Source: Begonia masoniana (lineage: Eukaryota; Streptophyta; Magnoliopsida; Cucurbitales; Begoniaceae). From it: a DNA stretch of 64,000 nt. The stretch is taken from contig CM039502.1 of NCBI GenBank assembly GCA_022432975.1, forward strand, positions 25,194,383 to 25,258,382, in the 5' to 3' direction. How positions within the stretch are numbered: position 1 is the first letter of the stretch; every line of letters begins with the position of its first letter. The position numbers and the translations under genes were made by a program. Of the stretch, positions 22,641-35,465 are shown piece by piece. Under the pieces are notes generated by a model that was not told the DNA's origin, ran no database searches, and saw only the letters and a list, made by a program, of their open reading frames with translations.

Positions 22641-24044
22641 TAAACTTTTATGTTCAAGTTATCATTAAACCTTAATGAGTAAAACCAGAGTTTCTCGCCA
22701 TCCATCCACGCCTTCACCTTTGATCCCTTCCAGCACCAGCTTAAATTCACATCCTCAACTTTATTCCTCACCTGATATTTCTTCACCTACATCGAGGTGT
22801 AACTGGAATCCTACGCTTAAGTAAGGATGCAACTATTATGAGTTCATGATGTCACTAACTTGGAGAAACGCTCATATCTTTCTTTCACGTACTTGTTCTT
22901 CCTAAAAAAAATCATTCATAACGTATCTCGTATCATGTTCATTCATCATCGTATACATGCTCATATTCATCATTCCTTCATCCTTCAATCCTCATTACAT
23001 TTGTGGTTTAAGGGATGATTTGGCCGGTAAAGGGGTTCGACGTAGTGTTATCATGGTCCCTACTGCGGGTCGTATTCATATGTCCTACTGCGGACTGTGA
23101 CTCGCCCGAACCACCCCACCCTCACTTAACCACGTTGCATAAGTTTTATCTTCTTACCTTATTCATGAGAAAACATATTTCAAAACATTTTCATATGCTT
23201 GAGAAGTAAAACATGATGCATAACCTAAATGCACTTAATCATCGAACTAAGACAGGGGAGTACATGAGAATAACAGAACCATATCCATCGACATTTCATC
23301 AAACATATAGCAGACAATGTTCACTAAATCTAACTTAATCCTTTGATGTAGGGCCCTATTGGCCGGAAACTTAATACATTCACTTACCTGGATTCCTTAG
23401 CAACTTGAATCACCTTCTCTTCAACTTCTTCACCTAACACATTTCACATTACAGTAGTTAAAATAAAGTCCTAAAAGTTCTAATCGAAAGTCATCCTAGA
23501 ATCTAACAGCTAAGGTTCTCTGTGCAGTCTGAAATCCAAAACCGAAACAGCTAGATATAGCTATCGATTAAACGGGGTCGGTTATATAAAAGGTCCAGAA
23601 TCGATTTAAGGGTGACATTACCAAATGAAGATAAAGAACGATAACCAACTGACTCAGCCATTGAAGAGCCCGAAAGTACAAGTTCAACTGAAAACAGAGT
23701 TCTAAATGACTACCCGGCATCTACATTGTCAAAATCTTACCTAGAATGCGGGTTATCGGAGTGGAGGCTGAAAAACCAGTTGCTGGGGAGGAAAAAGGCT
23801 CCAGAGAAGAAGGGAGTCGCCGAGAGGAAATGTCGGCTGCAGTGAGGTTTTAAATGAGATTTAAGGTTTCCATTTTCTATTTATACCTAATCCTTCAATC
23901 TTTATTACAAAATTGCCACTCAACCTAGTTTTACTCAACTTGTAATGAATTTGCCTCAACGTTAAATTTAATCATAAAGGTTAAATAAGGGTAACAATTA
24001 GAATGGTCAGAAAAATTCACCTGGCCGAAATGTCGGGCGTTACA
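22641..24044 (-). repeat. Truncated A-type LTR fragment (A3)
   Basis: The right edge GGCCGAAATGTCGGGCGTTACA-like end (last base 24044) and the body resemble the A1 LTRs. Arms CCTACATC 22786-22793 and GATGTAGG 23345-23352 and a reverse CAGGTAAGT (23382-23390) are present. The left limit is approximate, where similarity to the B LTR ends. It joins copia LTR sequence at 24045. Confidence 0.65.
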
Positions 24045-24302
24045 CCGCGAGCGATAGTGACACCAGAATTCAAACGGCTATTTTTCTGCGTACGAACTAC
24101 TTACAACGGTCATATTTTTGAAAGCAGATTACAGACGTGAAGCAGATTACAGACGAGAGTATAAAAGGAAGAACAGTAGCTCGAGGGAAGAACTTTTGCC
24201 GAAATTCTCTCTGAACTCTTACAAGCAAAAGCTTTGTAGTACTCTGATATTTCCTACATCCCTCTGCTCTTAAACTTGAGATTTATACCATTGAGAGAGT
24301 GT
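24045..24302 (+). repeat. 5' LTR of Cop, piece before A1
   Basis: It matches 40007-40265 of the 3' LTR. The first 700 bp or so of this LTR (39311-40006 equivalent) is missing. It ends with AGTGT (24298-24302), the left target copy of A1. Confidence 0.85.
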
Positions 24303-26776
24303 TGTAACGCCCTCAATAGGGACGAGACCGATTCATAACTTTCTTGGATTATTTATACTAAGATTACTTTGTACATATGTTTTTTTTTTCTAAAACAAAA
24401 CAGAACAGTACTAAAGACATGGTCATGTCCGAACAAATCTGAACTCTTCGAAAGCTCAACTTCTACAAAAGGCTGTCGACATAAACAGTCACAGAGTCGA
24501 GCGACTAGCCTCAGACATCAGTTCCATATTGTGATCGGAACGAGAAAATTCCCTCAAAACACTCGACTCATCGCTCGCGGGGCTGTATGGATTTGCAAAC
24601 ATCCACCGATCAACATGTGCATCTCACGTGCCACATTAAACTTAATCCGATCACTAAACAACAAGACTTATACACAATCAATCGGATAGAATAAACAACA
24701 TCATCCGATTGACATGTGTACCCCACGTGACACATTAAGACTCGATCTGATAGCTAAACGACAAAACTTATACACACTCAATCCGATAAAATAAACAACA
24801 TCATCCGATTGACATGCGTATCCCACGTGACAAATTAAGACTTCATCCGATCGCTAAACAACAAAACTTATACACACTCATCTGATAAAATAAACAACAT
24901 CATCCGATTGACATGCGTATCCCACGTGACACTTTAAGACTCCATCCGATCGCTAAACGACAAAAGTTGTATACACTCATCCGATAAAATAAACAACATC
25001 ATCCGATAGACATGCGTATCCCACGTGACACATTAAGACTTCATCCGATCGTTAAACGACAAAACTTATATACACTCATCCGATAAAATAAACAACATCA
25101 TCCTGATAGAAGACATCATCCGATGGAAGACATCATCCGATCGACAGGAAACCTTAACTTATCAAACGATTTAAACCGACAGAAACATCCATCGACGGAC
25201 ATGAACCCTTGACATTTACTACAGAGAACATCCTGAATTTCACATCTCCCAACACAACTAACACAAACTTGTATTGACACAAACCATAGACCTATTTTGA
25301 GTATGCATAGCGGAAGACTTAAATAAAACAGATCATTCACAACTCAGAAATTAGTCAAACAAGTTTACTAGAATTCAACGTTTTTAAGAAAAATCCCTCC
25401 TACTTAAACTTCAATATTCATAAATCTTACTAATATCTTAAAGGTAGCAACCAGGGATCATATTCGCCTTTCCAGCCACACACTGTGTCCCTGAGCGCCA
25501 TCCAGCAACCAGTCTTAAACATCTTTGCAGAATTTGAAATCCTCACCTGATTGTTCTTCACCTACATTATAAGGTTTAAACTATAAGTCTAATGCTTAGT
25601 AAGAAGTGAAATGCTAACATGTATGCATGAATGCACATCTTAAAGAAAACACATGTTCATGATTTTTTCATGTTCTTATTCATCATTTTCATCATATGGA
25701 TTAAGAGAGGATTTGTGCTGAAAAGGGCGTTGACAGTGAGATTGTACATAGTCCCTTTCGGGTCGTAATCATGGTCCTCCTTTTGGACAGTGACATAAGC
25801 CAAACCGTCCCCAACCCTCTCTTAATCCTTGTTTCATAAGTTTCGTATTCATTTCTTGTTCATAGGGAAAATCATGCTTTTAAAACATTTTCATATGCAT
25901 GAGAAATATTCGTGATGCATGAGCATGAGCATTCTAAAATCATCACGCTACAGAGTAGGTCATTCATTCGTTAAAAATCACAACATCGATTCGAGTACCA
26001 TAACCAACCAGATATTAGCACAGATACATTTAACATCATAAACAACACCTCTACTTAGTACCCTTGAGATGTAGGGCCCTAATGGCCGGAAATCTTACTC
26101 ACTCACTTACCTGGTTTCCTTAGCAAAACTTGAGCACCTCTCTTCAAACTTCTTCACCTAGAAACATTTCACATTACAGTGTTAAATCAAAATCCTAAAT
26201 TTCTATCCGAAAGTCATCATAGATTCTAACATATATATTTCTAAATCTTCCTAGTCGAGCGCCTAATGCGTACAGATTAAGCTTCCAAAAATATCTAAAT
26301 AACTAGATTCAACTTAGCAGATAAACACAAATTCTAAATGTTACTACAATAACCCAACCATTGAAGGATCCGAAACCCCTAGTTCTAGCTGAAAACAGAG
26401 CTCTAAGAAACTATCCAGTAACTACATTATCTAAGTCTTACCTAGAGCGTGGATTGTCGAAGTGAATACTAAAGAATCGATCGTTGGTGGAGGAGTAGCT
26501 GGCCGAGAGAGAGAGAGAGAGGAAGAGCTTTGGAGAAAAGGGGAAATCGCCGAGAGAGGAAATATCGGCTACAGTGGGGTTTAATGAGGTTTAAGGATTT
26601 CCATTTTCTATATATATTAACTAAAATCCAACTTAATTACAAACTTGCCACCCAACCTAGTTTCACTCAACTTGTAATAAATATGTCTTGACATTAAATT
26701 TAAAATCATAAAGGTTAATAAAAAGACAATCAAAATGGTTAAGAAAATCAACTGTCCGAAATTATCGGGTGTTACA
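24303..26776 (-). repeat. 3' LTR of A1
   Basis: It runs from TGTAACGCCC to TCGGGTGTTACA. It has a TATATATA box at 26609-26617 about 160 bp from the LTR start, a reverse CAGGTAAGT at 26105-26113, arms at 25561-25574 and 26062-26075 (inner bases mismatched) and a five-fold 99-bp repeat with CACGTG near its 3' end. Confidence 0.9.
24600..25140 (-). repeat. About 99-bp tandem repeat with a CACGTG box per unit (A1 3' LTR)
   Basis: CACGTG occurs at 24625, 24724, 24824, 24923 and 25022, a spacing of 99-100 bp. Units also carry ACAACATCATCCGATTGACA. The matching array in the other LTR is at about 31700-32215, where some boxes have mutated (TACGTG, CATGTG). Confidence 0.9.
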
Positions 26777-26800
26777 TCCACCCCTCCTTAAACAAAATTT
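26777..26800 (-). other. Polypurine tract of A1
   Basis: The minus strand reads TTTAAGGAGGGGTGGA directly before the 3' LTR. Confidence 0.8.
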
Positions 26801-26817
26801 TCATCCTCGAAAATTGA

Positions 26818-27639
26818 TCAAACAAAGAGCTCTTGATATTTGTCCAACATGTCCTGCTGTCGCTCCCAAGTGGCTTCTTCAATGCCATGATTCGTCCACA
26901 AAAATTTTACAAGAGGAATTTCTTTATTCCGTAGAGTCTTAACTGCAGTTTCCAATATTCAGACAGGTTTCTCTTCATACGTCAGTGTTGGCTCAATATC
27001 AATCTCTGTTGGCTTAACAACCTGCGTCGGATCACGTATGCATTTCCTTAGCATGGATACATGAAAGACATTATGGACCTTTTCCAGTGATGGAGGCAAT
27101 TGCAACCTATAAGCGGTTTTACCAATCCTTGCCAAGACAGGGAATGGTCCAATAAATCGCGGATTAAGCTTTCCCTTCTTGCCAAATCTTAAAACTCCCT
27201 TGAATGATGAAATATTTAGGAAAACCTCATCTCCGACAGCAAACTCAAGGTCTCTCCTTCTTTGGTCTGAATAACTCTTCTGTCGGCTTTGTGCAGTCAT
27301 CATTCTCCTCTTAATAATGACAATCTTATCTGACATCTGCTGCAAAATCTCGGGTCCTAGGAGTTTTGCTTCACCAACTTCATCCCAATATAAAGGTGAT
27401 CTACATTTTCTGCCATACAGTGCTTCATACGGTGCCATACCGATGGTGGACTGGTAACTGTTGTTGTAGGAGAATTCAACCAAGGGCAGATGTCAGCTCC
27501 AAGATGTCTGGAAATCTAGCACACATGCTCTCAACATATCCTCGAGTATCTGAATAGTCCTCTCAGATTGTCCATCAGTCTGCGGGTGGAAAGCAGTGCT
27601 AAAGGATAACTTTGTACCTAGCGTGCCTTGTAAACTTTT
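26818..27639 (-). pseudogene. pol: A1 integrase C-terminal half with chromodomain
   Basis: The open piece 26959-27483 covers [19 protein letters not shown], the GDEVFLNIS segment and FHVSMLRKCIRDP, the integrase C-terminal domain. After one stop the tail ETAVKTLRNKEIPLVKFLW and GIEEATWERQQDM forms the chromodomain-like end of Tekay/Del integrases, thought to target heterochromatin. The catalytic Glu region ([11 protein letters not shown]) lies at about 27560. Stops near 27484 and 27639 break the frame. Confidence 0.85.
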
Positions 27640-27996
27640 CTAAAAGCGTGAGATGAACCTGGGATCATGATTAGAGACAATAGACACTGGAATACCATGT
27701 AATCTGATGATTTCTTTAACATATAGATTAGCTAGCTGGTCCATCGCGTAGGTTGTCCTTACTGGTAGGATATGAGCGAACTTCGTCATTCTGTCAATTA
27801 CAACCCAAATGCTATTATGACCTTTAGTTGTCTTAGGTAGTCCCACAACAAAATCCATGGCGATGTGTTCCCACTTCCACTCGGGGATCGGTAGAGGTTG
27901 AAGGACACCTTCTGGACGTTGATGCTTTGCCTTGACTTGTTGGCATACCAAACACGACTATATATACTTAGCAATGTCCCTTTTCAAGTTTGGCCA
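27640..27996 (-). pseudogene. pol: A1 integrase core, first half
   Basis: The open piece 27640-27951 starts VCQQVKAKHQ and includes [11 protein letters not shown] (first catalytic Asp) and IVSNHDPRF. The usual motif is SDRDPRF, so the second catalytic Asp is Asn here. Two stops between 27952 and 27996 separate it from the zinc finger. Confidence 0.85.
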
Positions 27997-28680
27997 CTAG
28001 TAAACTAACTTTAAGTCCCGATACATCTTGGTGCTGCCAGGATGTACAGAAAATGGGGACGAGTGTGCCTCGGCCAAAATCATCTTATGTAATTCCTCAT
28101 CACTCGGAATGTACCATCGATTTCTAAATCTTAGAATACCATCTTTGGAGAGACTAAACTCAGAGGAGGCGTCCTTTAACTTGCTCATCACACTACTATT
28201 CTCTTTCGAGTCCTTTTGTTGTGCTTCTTTGATCATATCCAAGATGGTTGGTTGAATAGTTACTTCTGCAAGTAATTCAGACAATTCGGAAACTATTTCC
28301 AATTCAAACTTCTGAACTTCCATCCTCAAAGGTGTAGACATGGTTGACACTGCTAGCTGCATTGTCATCGACATCGTACTCAATGCGTTAGCTACAACAT
28401 TAGCCTTACCCGGGTGATACTTGATCTCGAAGTCATAATCCTTAACAAACTCTAACCAACGTCTTTGTCTAATGTTCAACTTCTTTTGGGTAAAGAGATA
28501 CTTCAGGCTTTTATGGTCAGAAAACACTTCACACTGCTGACCATACAAATAGTGTCTCCAAATCTTTAATGCAAAAGAAACTGCGGCTAATTCCAAATCA
28601 TGAGTGGGGTAATTCTGTTCATAACTCTTCAGTTGCCTGGAGGCATACGCTACAACCTTGCCTCTTGCATCAAAACACAC
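27997..28680 (-). pseudogene. pol: A1 RNase H and integrase zinc finger
   Basis: Open for 227 residues: [32 protein letters not shown], then [20 protein letters not shown] (RNase H end) and [16 protein letters not shown] (His pair of the H2C2 finger). It overlaps the previous frame by 31 nt, so a frameshift lies at about 28650-28680. It ends at a stop where the paired Trp of the finger should be. Confidence 0.85.
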
Positions 28681-30287
28681 CCCAGACCAACTTTGGATGC
28701 ATCACAGTAAACACTAAACTTCCCTTCTTCGTTTGGGAGAGTCAATAGAGGGGCTGTTGTCAACTTCAGCTTAAGTGTCTGGAAGTTATCTTCACAAGTT
28801 TCAGTCCAAGGGTATTTGGTGTCCTTCTTTGTTAAATTAGTTAAAGGCTTAGCTATCATAGAGAATCCCTTAATGAACTTTCTATAATAACCTGCCAGAC
28901 CAAGGAAACTACGGACTTCACTGACATTCCTTGGCTGTGGCCAGTCCTTAACAGCCTGAATCTTGGTTGGATCTACTGATATGCCCTCAGCAGAAATGAC
29001 ATGGCCTAAGAAATTGACCTTATCCAACCAGAACTCACATTTGGACAACTTGGCATAGAGTTGCTGCAGTCTTAATGTCGTCAAAACCACTCTTAAATGC
29101 TCTGCATGGTCAGTTTCAGTCCGTGAGTAAATTAAGATATCGTCTATGAACACAATTACAAACTTGTCCAAGTACTCTCGAAACACTCGATTCATCAAAT
29201 CCATAAAAGCTGCAGGCGCATTTGTCAATCCAAACGACATTACAAGAAATTCATAGTGTCCATAGCAGGTTCTGAAGGCTGTCTTTGGTATATCTCCCTC
29301 TTTAACCTTCAGTTGGTAATAACCTGAACATAAGTCAATTTTTGAAAACACCTTAGCTCCTTGTAGTTGGTCAAACAGATCATCAATTCGGGGTAAAGAG
29401 TATTTATTCTTAATTGTCAACTTGTTTAGCTCTCTGTAGTCTATGCGCATTCTAAGAGAACCATATTTCTTCTTAACGAATAAAACAGGTGCACCCCAGG
29501 GAGAACTACTAGGGCATATAAATCCCTTGTCTACTAATTCCTGTAGTTGGAATTTTAATTCTTTCAACTCAACAGGTGCCATGCGGTAGGGGTTCTTAGA
29601 CACAGGTAATGCCTCGGGGTTTGTATCAATTACAAACTCAATTTCTCTATCCGGTGGCAACCCGGGCAAGTCATCCAAGAATGCCTCTGGAAACTCTCGG
29701 ACTATAGGAATATCTTGTAGTTCTATCCTACTTTTCACCCGATCATCAATTGCACTAGCTAGAAAACTCTCGCAACCCTCTTTCAACAACTGCTGGGTTT
29801 CTAGTGATGATACAATCGGCATTTTACTTATCTTAGGAATAGCTTGGAAGAAATACCGATCGCCATTCGGGGGTCGAAACTCAACTAATCCAGACCTACA
29901 ACTTATCGTGGCATGATGTCTGAATAACCAATCCATTCCCAGTATAACTTCATATCCCTTCATGTCAATTATGATCAATTCTACATACAACTTCTTATCT
30001 CCTAGGGTCACAATATCACCTTTTACTACCTGTTCTGAATGTAAAGACTTCCCTGACGGTAACATAACACTAAATGACCTCTCGACTGGCAAGGGTTCTA
30101 AATTATGCTTACGTACAAACAAGGTTGCCACAAACGAGTGAGTGGCTCCCGTATCTATAAGTGTATAAGCAGAAATACCACAGATCGTAATCGTACCTGT
30201 TATGACTGTATGTGGCACTGCATCCTTATCTTCCATCAAGGCATAGACTCTAGGTGTCACCCTCGCTCTATTCGGGCCCGGCGGCAT
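28650..30287 (-). CDS. pol: A1 protease-reverse transcriptase, 545-aa open frame
   Basis: The longest intact pol piece in the window. Protease: [12 protein letters not shown] with Asp45-Thr-Gly, flap region to ILGMDW at about 115-120. RT: residues about 235-440, with [13 protein letters not shown] (Asp318) and [10 protein letters not shown] (Asp382-Asp383), all catalytic Asps present. RNase H begins with SVYCDAS (Asp529) and is lost to a frameshift at the end. The Met at 30287 is internal: the gag zinc knuckle reads in frame from upstream, so gag and pol are one frame here, as in related chromoviruses. Confidence 0.85.
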   Translation of the reverse strand: MPPGPNRARVTPRVYALMEDKDAVPHTVITGTITICGISAYTLIDTGATHSFVATLFVRKHNLEPLPVERSFSVMLPSGKSLHSEQVVKGDIVTLGDKKLYVELIIIDMKGYEVILGMDWLFRHHATISCRSGLVEFRPPNGDRYFFQAIPKISKMPIVSSLETQQLLKEGCESFLASAIDDRVKSRIELQDIPIVREFPEAFLDDLPGLPPDREIEFVIDTNPEALPVSKNPYRMAPVELKELKFQLQELVDKGFICPSSSPWGAPVLFVKKKYGSLRMRIDYRELNKLTIKNKYSLPRIDDLFDQLQGAKVFSKIDLCSGYYQLKVKEGDIPKTAFRTCYGHYEFLVMSFGLTNAPAAFMDLMNRVFREYLDKFVIVFIDDILIYSRTETDHAEHLRVVLTTLRLQQLYAKLSKCEFWLDKVNFLGHVISAEGISVDPTKIQAVKDWPQPRNVSEVRSFLGLAGYYRKFIKGFSMIAKPLTNLTKKDTKYPWTETCEDNFQTLKLKLTTAPLLTLPNEEGKFSVYCDASKVGLGCVLMQEARL

Positions 30288-31234
30288 GGGGCAGTCCCTG
30301 ACAATGTTTCCAACCTTATCACATCTATAACAGCGGCCAGAATGTAACTTGCATTCGCCGGGGTGATTCTTCTGACAGGTGGGGCATAGGGGAGCCAGTG
30401 GTTGTTTCCATTTTCCTTGGTCATCGTTTTGATTGAAAGGTCTCTTAACACCTTTCTGCTGTTGCTGAGGCCCTCTATTCTGTTGTGGCTGCCCTTGTTC
30501 TGTCGTGGTGGTGGTTGAGCCTCTCTGGTAAACTTCTACGACTGCTCATGTTGTTCTTGTAACATTACCTCAACCTCTTCCAGTTCTAAGGCCTTAGCCG
30601 CCATCTCGGAAAACGGCACATTGTGAATTCCTGCAGTCTTTACTCCTATATACAAGCCTGGTTTTAGTCCATGAACAAATTGGTGGATCTTGTCTTCTTC
30701 ATCTTCTATCATACGGGGTGCAAACTGAGATAACGCCTCAAACTTACATATATAATCGGCCACAGAACCGGTTTGACGCAGCTGCATAAATTTCATCTTC
30801 TTGCTGGTCCGAACATCTCGGCTGAAGTACTTGTCGTAGGAAGGCAGTCTTAAACATTTCCCAGGTCATAGCTCCTGTATTCACGGTGCTCTGGATCGAG
30901 TCCCACCAATGCCTCGCATCCAGTTCCAAGTGGAAGACAGCACACGTGACCTTATCTCCTTCATCCACCTTTGCATACTTGAACATGTCCTCCATCTTCC
31001 GGACCCATTCCTCAGCATAAACAGGATCCGAAACTTGACCATTAAACGTCGGAGGTCGAAGTTGATGGAAACGCTCGTCACCATGATCTCGAGCTGCATT
31101 GGTGCTAGAATTTCCTTGTTCCTCCCTAGTGGCTACAAGTTGCTCGATCTGTCGGGATTGGCGAATGACTAACTCTGTAGTTGGGCGATAGTATTGCTAT
31201 CCACATTGTCATCTCTCTATTGGCCTCTTACCAT
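30288..31234 (-). pseudogene. gag: A1 gag, broken
   Basis: The start MVRGQ-stop lies at 31234; the N-part TIAQL is followed by stops. Capsid pieces are FKYAKVDEGDKVTCAVFHLE and DARHWWDSIQS (30744-30995), then QLRQTGSVADYICKFEALSQ (30536-30796) in another frame. The zinc knuckle near 30291-30333 reads [14 protein letters not shown], with Asn in place of the metal-binding His. At least two frameshifts and several stops. Confidence 0.8.
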
Positions 31235-31380
31235 CTTGGGATTCCTAAACAATTAGTCATAAACACATCTTAACTTAAGGACATTGCTAAAATCATAAAC
31301 ACTTACAGTTGTTGGAGTGTGCTCATGTGACGGTCTGTGCTAGAAGGCAGTCTACATAATCGATTTTAGAACCCGGTTTT

Positions 31381-31392
31381 GCTTTGATACCA
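31381..31392 (-). other. Primer binding site of A1, tRNA-iMet type
   Basis: The minus strand reads TGGTATCAAAGC, one base off the common TGGTATCAGAGC, next to the LTR edge at 31397. A2 has the same variant. Confidence 0.85.
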
Positions 31393-31396
31393 TAAT

Positions 31397-33832
31397 TGTA
31401 ATGCCCCCAATAGGGACGAGACCGATTCATAACTTTCTTGGATTATTTATACTAAGATTACTCTCTACATATACTTTTTTTTTCTTAAACAAAATAGAAC
31501 AGTACTCAAGACATGGTCATGTCCAAACAAATCTGAACTCTTCGAAAGCTCAACTTCTACAAAAAGCTGTCGACATAAACAGTCACAGAGTCGAGCAACT
31601 AGCCTCAGACATCAGTTCCATAATGTGATCGGAACGATAAAATTCCCTCAAAACACTCGACTCATCGCTCGCGGGGTTGCATGGATTTGCAAACATCCAT
31701 CGATCAACATGTGCATCTCACGTGCCACATTAAACTTAATCCGATCACTAAACGATAAGACTTAGACACACTCAATCCGATAGAATAAACAACATCATCC
31801 GATTGACATGCGTATCCTACGTGACACATTAAGACTCCATCCGATCGCTAAACGACAAAACTTATACACACTCAATCCGATAAAATAAACAACATCATCT
31901 GATTGACATGCGTATCCCACGTGACACATTAAGACTTCATCCGATCGCTAAACTACAAAATTTATATATACTCATCCGATAAAATAAACAACATCATCCG
32001 ATTGACATGCGTATCCCACGTGACACATTAGAACTCCATCCGATCGCTAAACGACAAAACTTATATACACTCATCCGATAAAATAAACAACATCATCCGA
32101 TAGACATGCGTATCCCATGTGACACATTAAGACTTCATCCGATCGCTAAACGACAAAACTTATATACACTCATCCGATAAAATAAACAACATCATCCGAT
32201 AGAAGACATCATCCGATCGACAGGAAACCTTAACTTATCAAACGATTTAAACCGACAGAAACATCCATCGACGGACATGAACCCTTGACATTTACCTATA
32301 GAGAACATCCTGAATTTCATAACTCCCAACACAACTAACACAAACTTGTATTGACACCAACCATAGACCTATTCTGAGTATGCATAGCGGAAGATTTAAA
32401 TAAAACTTATCATTCACAACTCAGAAATTAGTCAGACATTTTTACTAGAATTCAACGTTTTTAAGAAAAATCCCTCATACTTAAACTTCAATATTCATAA
32501 ACCTTACTAATATCTTAAAGGTAGCAACCAGTGATCATATTCGCCTTTCCAGCCACACACTGTCACCCTGAGCGCCATCCAGCAACCAGTCTTAAACATC
32601 TTCACAGAATTTGAAATCCTCACCTGATTGTTCTTCAACTACATCATAAGGTTTAAACTATAAGCCTAATGCTTAGTAAGGAGTGCAATGCCAACATGTA
32701 TGCATGAATGCACTGCTTAAAGAAAACACATGTTCATGATCTTTTCATGTTCTTATTCATAGTTTTCATCATATGGATTAAGGGAGGATTTGTGCCGAAA
32801 ACGGGGTTGACAGTGAGAGTGTACATAGTCCCTTTCGGGTCGTAATCATTGTCCTCCTTTTGGATAGTGACATACGCCAAACCGCCCCCAACCCTCTCTT
32901 AATCCTTGTTGCATAAGTTTCGTATTCATTTCTTGTTCATAGGGAAGATCATGCTTTTAAAACATTTTCATATGCATGAGAAATATTCGTGATGCATGAG
33001 CATGAACATTCTAAAATCATCAGGCTACAGAGCAGGTCATTTATTCGTTAAAGATCACAACATCGATTCGAGTACCATAACCAACCAGATATTAGCACAG
33101 ATACATTTAACATCATAAACAACACCTCTACTTAGTACCCTTGAGATGTAGGGCCCTACTGGCTAGAAATCTTACTCACTCACTTGAGCACCTTTCTTCA
33201 AACTTCTTCACCTAGAAACATTTCACATTACAGTGTTAAATCAAAATCCTAAAAGTTCTAACCGAAAGTCATCATAGATTCTAACATATATATTTCTAAA
33301 TCTTCCTAGTCGAGCGCCTAATGCGTACAGATTAAGCTTCCAAAAATATCTATATAACTGATTCAACTTAGCAAATAAACACAGATTGTAAATGTTACTA
33401 CAATAACCCAACTATTGAAGAATCTGAAACCCAAAGTTCTAGCTGAAAACAGAGCTCTAAGAAACTATCCAGTAACTACATTGTCTAAGTCTTACTTAGA
33501 GCGTGGATTGTCGAAGTGAATACTAAAGAATCGATCGTTGGTGGAGGAGTAGCTTGCCGAGAGAGAGAGAGACGAAGAGCTTTAGAGAAAAGGGAAAATC
33601 GCCGAGAGAGGAAATGTCGGCAACAGTGGGGTTTAATGAGGTTTAAGGATTTCCATTTTCTATATATATTAACTAAAATCTAACATAATTACAAACTTGC
33701 CACCCAACCTAGTTTCACTCAACTTGTAATAAATATGTCTTGACATTAAATTTAAAATATTAAAGGTTAATAAAACGGGTGACAATCAAAATGGTTAAGA
33801 AAATCACCTGGCCGAAATTGTCGGGTGTTACA
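31397..33832 (-). repeat. 5' LTR of A1
   Basis: Matches 24303-26776. TATATATAT box at 33661-33669. Hairpin AAGC-N5-GCTT at 32662-32674 and arms at 32639-32651 and 33139-33152. A small deletion near 33185 has removed the donor-like CAGGTAAGT present in the partner LTR. Confidence 0.9.
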
Positions 33833-34289
33833 ATTGTAGCCGTGTACAAACTGTATTCATCTTGTAAAATTGTAAAGGGTGTGATTGACACCCGTGAAGA
33901 TCAATCAAAGTGTAAAGGCTGTGATTGACGCCCGTGAAGATCAATCAAAGTGTAATGGCTGTGATTGACGCCCGTGAAGATCAATCAAAGTGTAAAAGGC
34001 AGTAGATCGATACCCGTGAAGTTCGATCTAGTTTTCTCGAGAGGATAAGAAAGGAATCTTCAAGAGGGAACCTTGGAGCGTGGACGTAGGCAAGATTGGC
34101 CGAACCACGTTAAAAACTACGGTGTCAATTTCTGTCTAACTCTAACTTTACCTTGTCTGCTTGTCTGTGATTATTTGAGTAATCTCATATAAAGAGAGAA
34201 GAATATATAAACCTAATTTACATTGCACAAAATTAATTAGGGCAAGCAATTTCTAATTCACCCCCCTCTTAAACAATCACGTTCCTACA
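33833..34289 (+). repeat. 5' LTR of Cop, piece after A1
   Basis: It starts with the right target copy ATTGT of A1 and matches 40261-40717. It carries three to four 40-bp repeats (units start 33881, 33921, 33961; GTGATTGACGCCCGTGAAGA) and ends CGTTCCTACA. Confidence 0.9.
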
Positions 34290-34291
34290 AT

Positions 34292-34303
34292 TGGTATCAG
34301 AGC
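34292..34303 (+). other. Primer binding site of Cop, tRNA-iMet type
   Basis: TGGTATCAGAGC, 2 nt after the LTR end. Confidence 0.9.
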
Positions 34304-34316
34304 AAGGTTAAATATA

Positions 34317-35465
34317 TTGTCTAAGCTGTTATTTAGAAAATATGGTGAAATTCTTACAATGGCATTCAACACACACATAGAGGGTCAGTCCATTTCTAGG
34401 CCACCATTTTTTGATGACAGTGATTATGTATCTGGAAGGCAGAGAATAAGAATATTCATTCAAGCCATGGATTATGAGATTTGGAATATAATAGAGAATG
34501 GCCCTTTCAAGGCCATGAAAACTGAGAATGAAATTACTATTCCTAAGGACTCTCATGAATTAACAGAGTCTGATAAGAGGAATCTTAGTCTAAATGCCAA
34601 AGCTATAAACACCATTTACTGTGCTCTAAACAGAGATGAATGTAATAGAGTACAAGGTTGTGATAGTGCTCAAGAAATATGGCACTTACTAGAGGTTACA
34701 CATGAGGGAACAAATCAGGTTAAATAGAGTAAATTAAGTATGCTGGTACATGAATGTGAACTTTTTTCGATGGAGAAAGATGAAACTATTTCGTCCATGT
34801 TTACTCGATTTACTAACATTACTAATGGCTTAAAAGCTCTTGGTAAGATTTATTCAGGTGAAGAACTTGTGAGAAAGATTCTTCGGTGTCTACCAAGAGC
34901 CTAGCAACCGAAAGTAAAGGCCATACAAGAAGCTCGAGATCTGAAAATTCTCAAACTTTAAGAGCTTGTTGGCTCTCTAATGACTCATGAGATAACCATG
35001 AGAGCCAATGACAAGAAAGATCTCAAGGAGAAAGAGATCAACATGAAGAAGGATATTGCACTCAAAGCTTCCTCAAGTAAACAAGAAAAAACTGAGGAAG
35101 AAGAAGATGAGGAGGATATAGCCCTCATAACTAGAAGATTCAGCAGATTTCTCCAGCAGAAAAGATTGAATGGGAGGATGTTCTCAAAGGGAGAAAAGCC
35201 TCAAAAGGATAAGGAAATTACCTGCTACGAATGTGAGAAGCTTGGACACATCAAGTCCGAGTGTCCACAAGCAAAAGAGAATCCCAAGAAATTCAAGAAG
35301 AGAGCTATGAAGGCTACTTGGGATGATAGTGAAAGTGATACATCTTCAGAAGATGAGGAAGTAGCCAACCTCTGCTTCATGGCACACGATAATGAGGTTA
35401 GCATTTCTTCTAGTGATAGTGAAGCAGACGATGATGGTGATAGATTGATACATTTAACGATTTAG
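34317..35465 (+). pseudogene. gag: Cop gag with zinc knuckle, interrupted
   Basis: One frame runs from 34317 to 35465 with stops at about 34725, 34902 and 34960. The copia gag (UBN2-type) domain shows PPFFDDSDYVSGRQRIRIFI, MDYEIWNIIENG, LNAKAINTIYCAL and EIWHLLEVTHEGTNQVK, then FTRFTNITNGLKALGK. After the last stop a charged region (34980-35210) leads to CYECEKLGHIKSEC at 35223, an intact C-x2-C-x4-H-x4-C knuckle, and an acidic tail. Length and order fit SIRE/Maximus gag. Confidence 0.85.

Larger units (their letters stand above)
24303..33832 (-). mobile_element. Full-length gypsy (Tekay/Del-type) element A1 nested in the Cop LTR
   Basis: Minus strand, with two full LTRs (24303-26776 and 31397-33832), primer site, gag, protease, RT, RNase H, integrase and chromodomain in the usual gypsy order. 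Target copies are AGTGT (24298-24302) and ATTGT (33833-33837), one mismatch; the uninterrupted Cop 3' LTR reads AGTGT there. Several frameshifts and stops make it non-coding as it stands. Confidence 0.9.
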
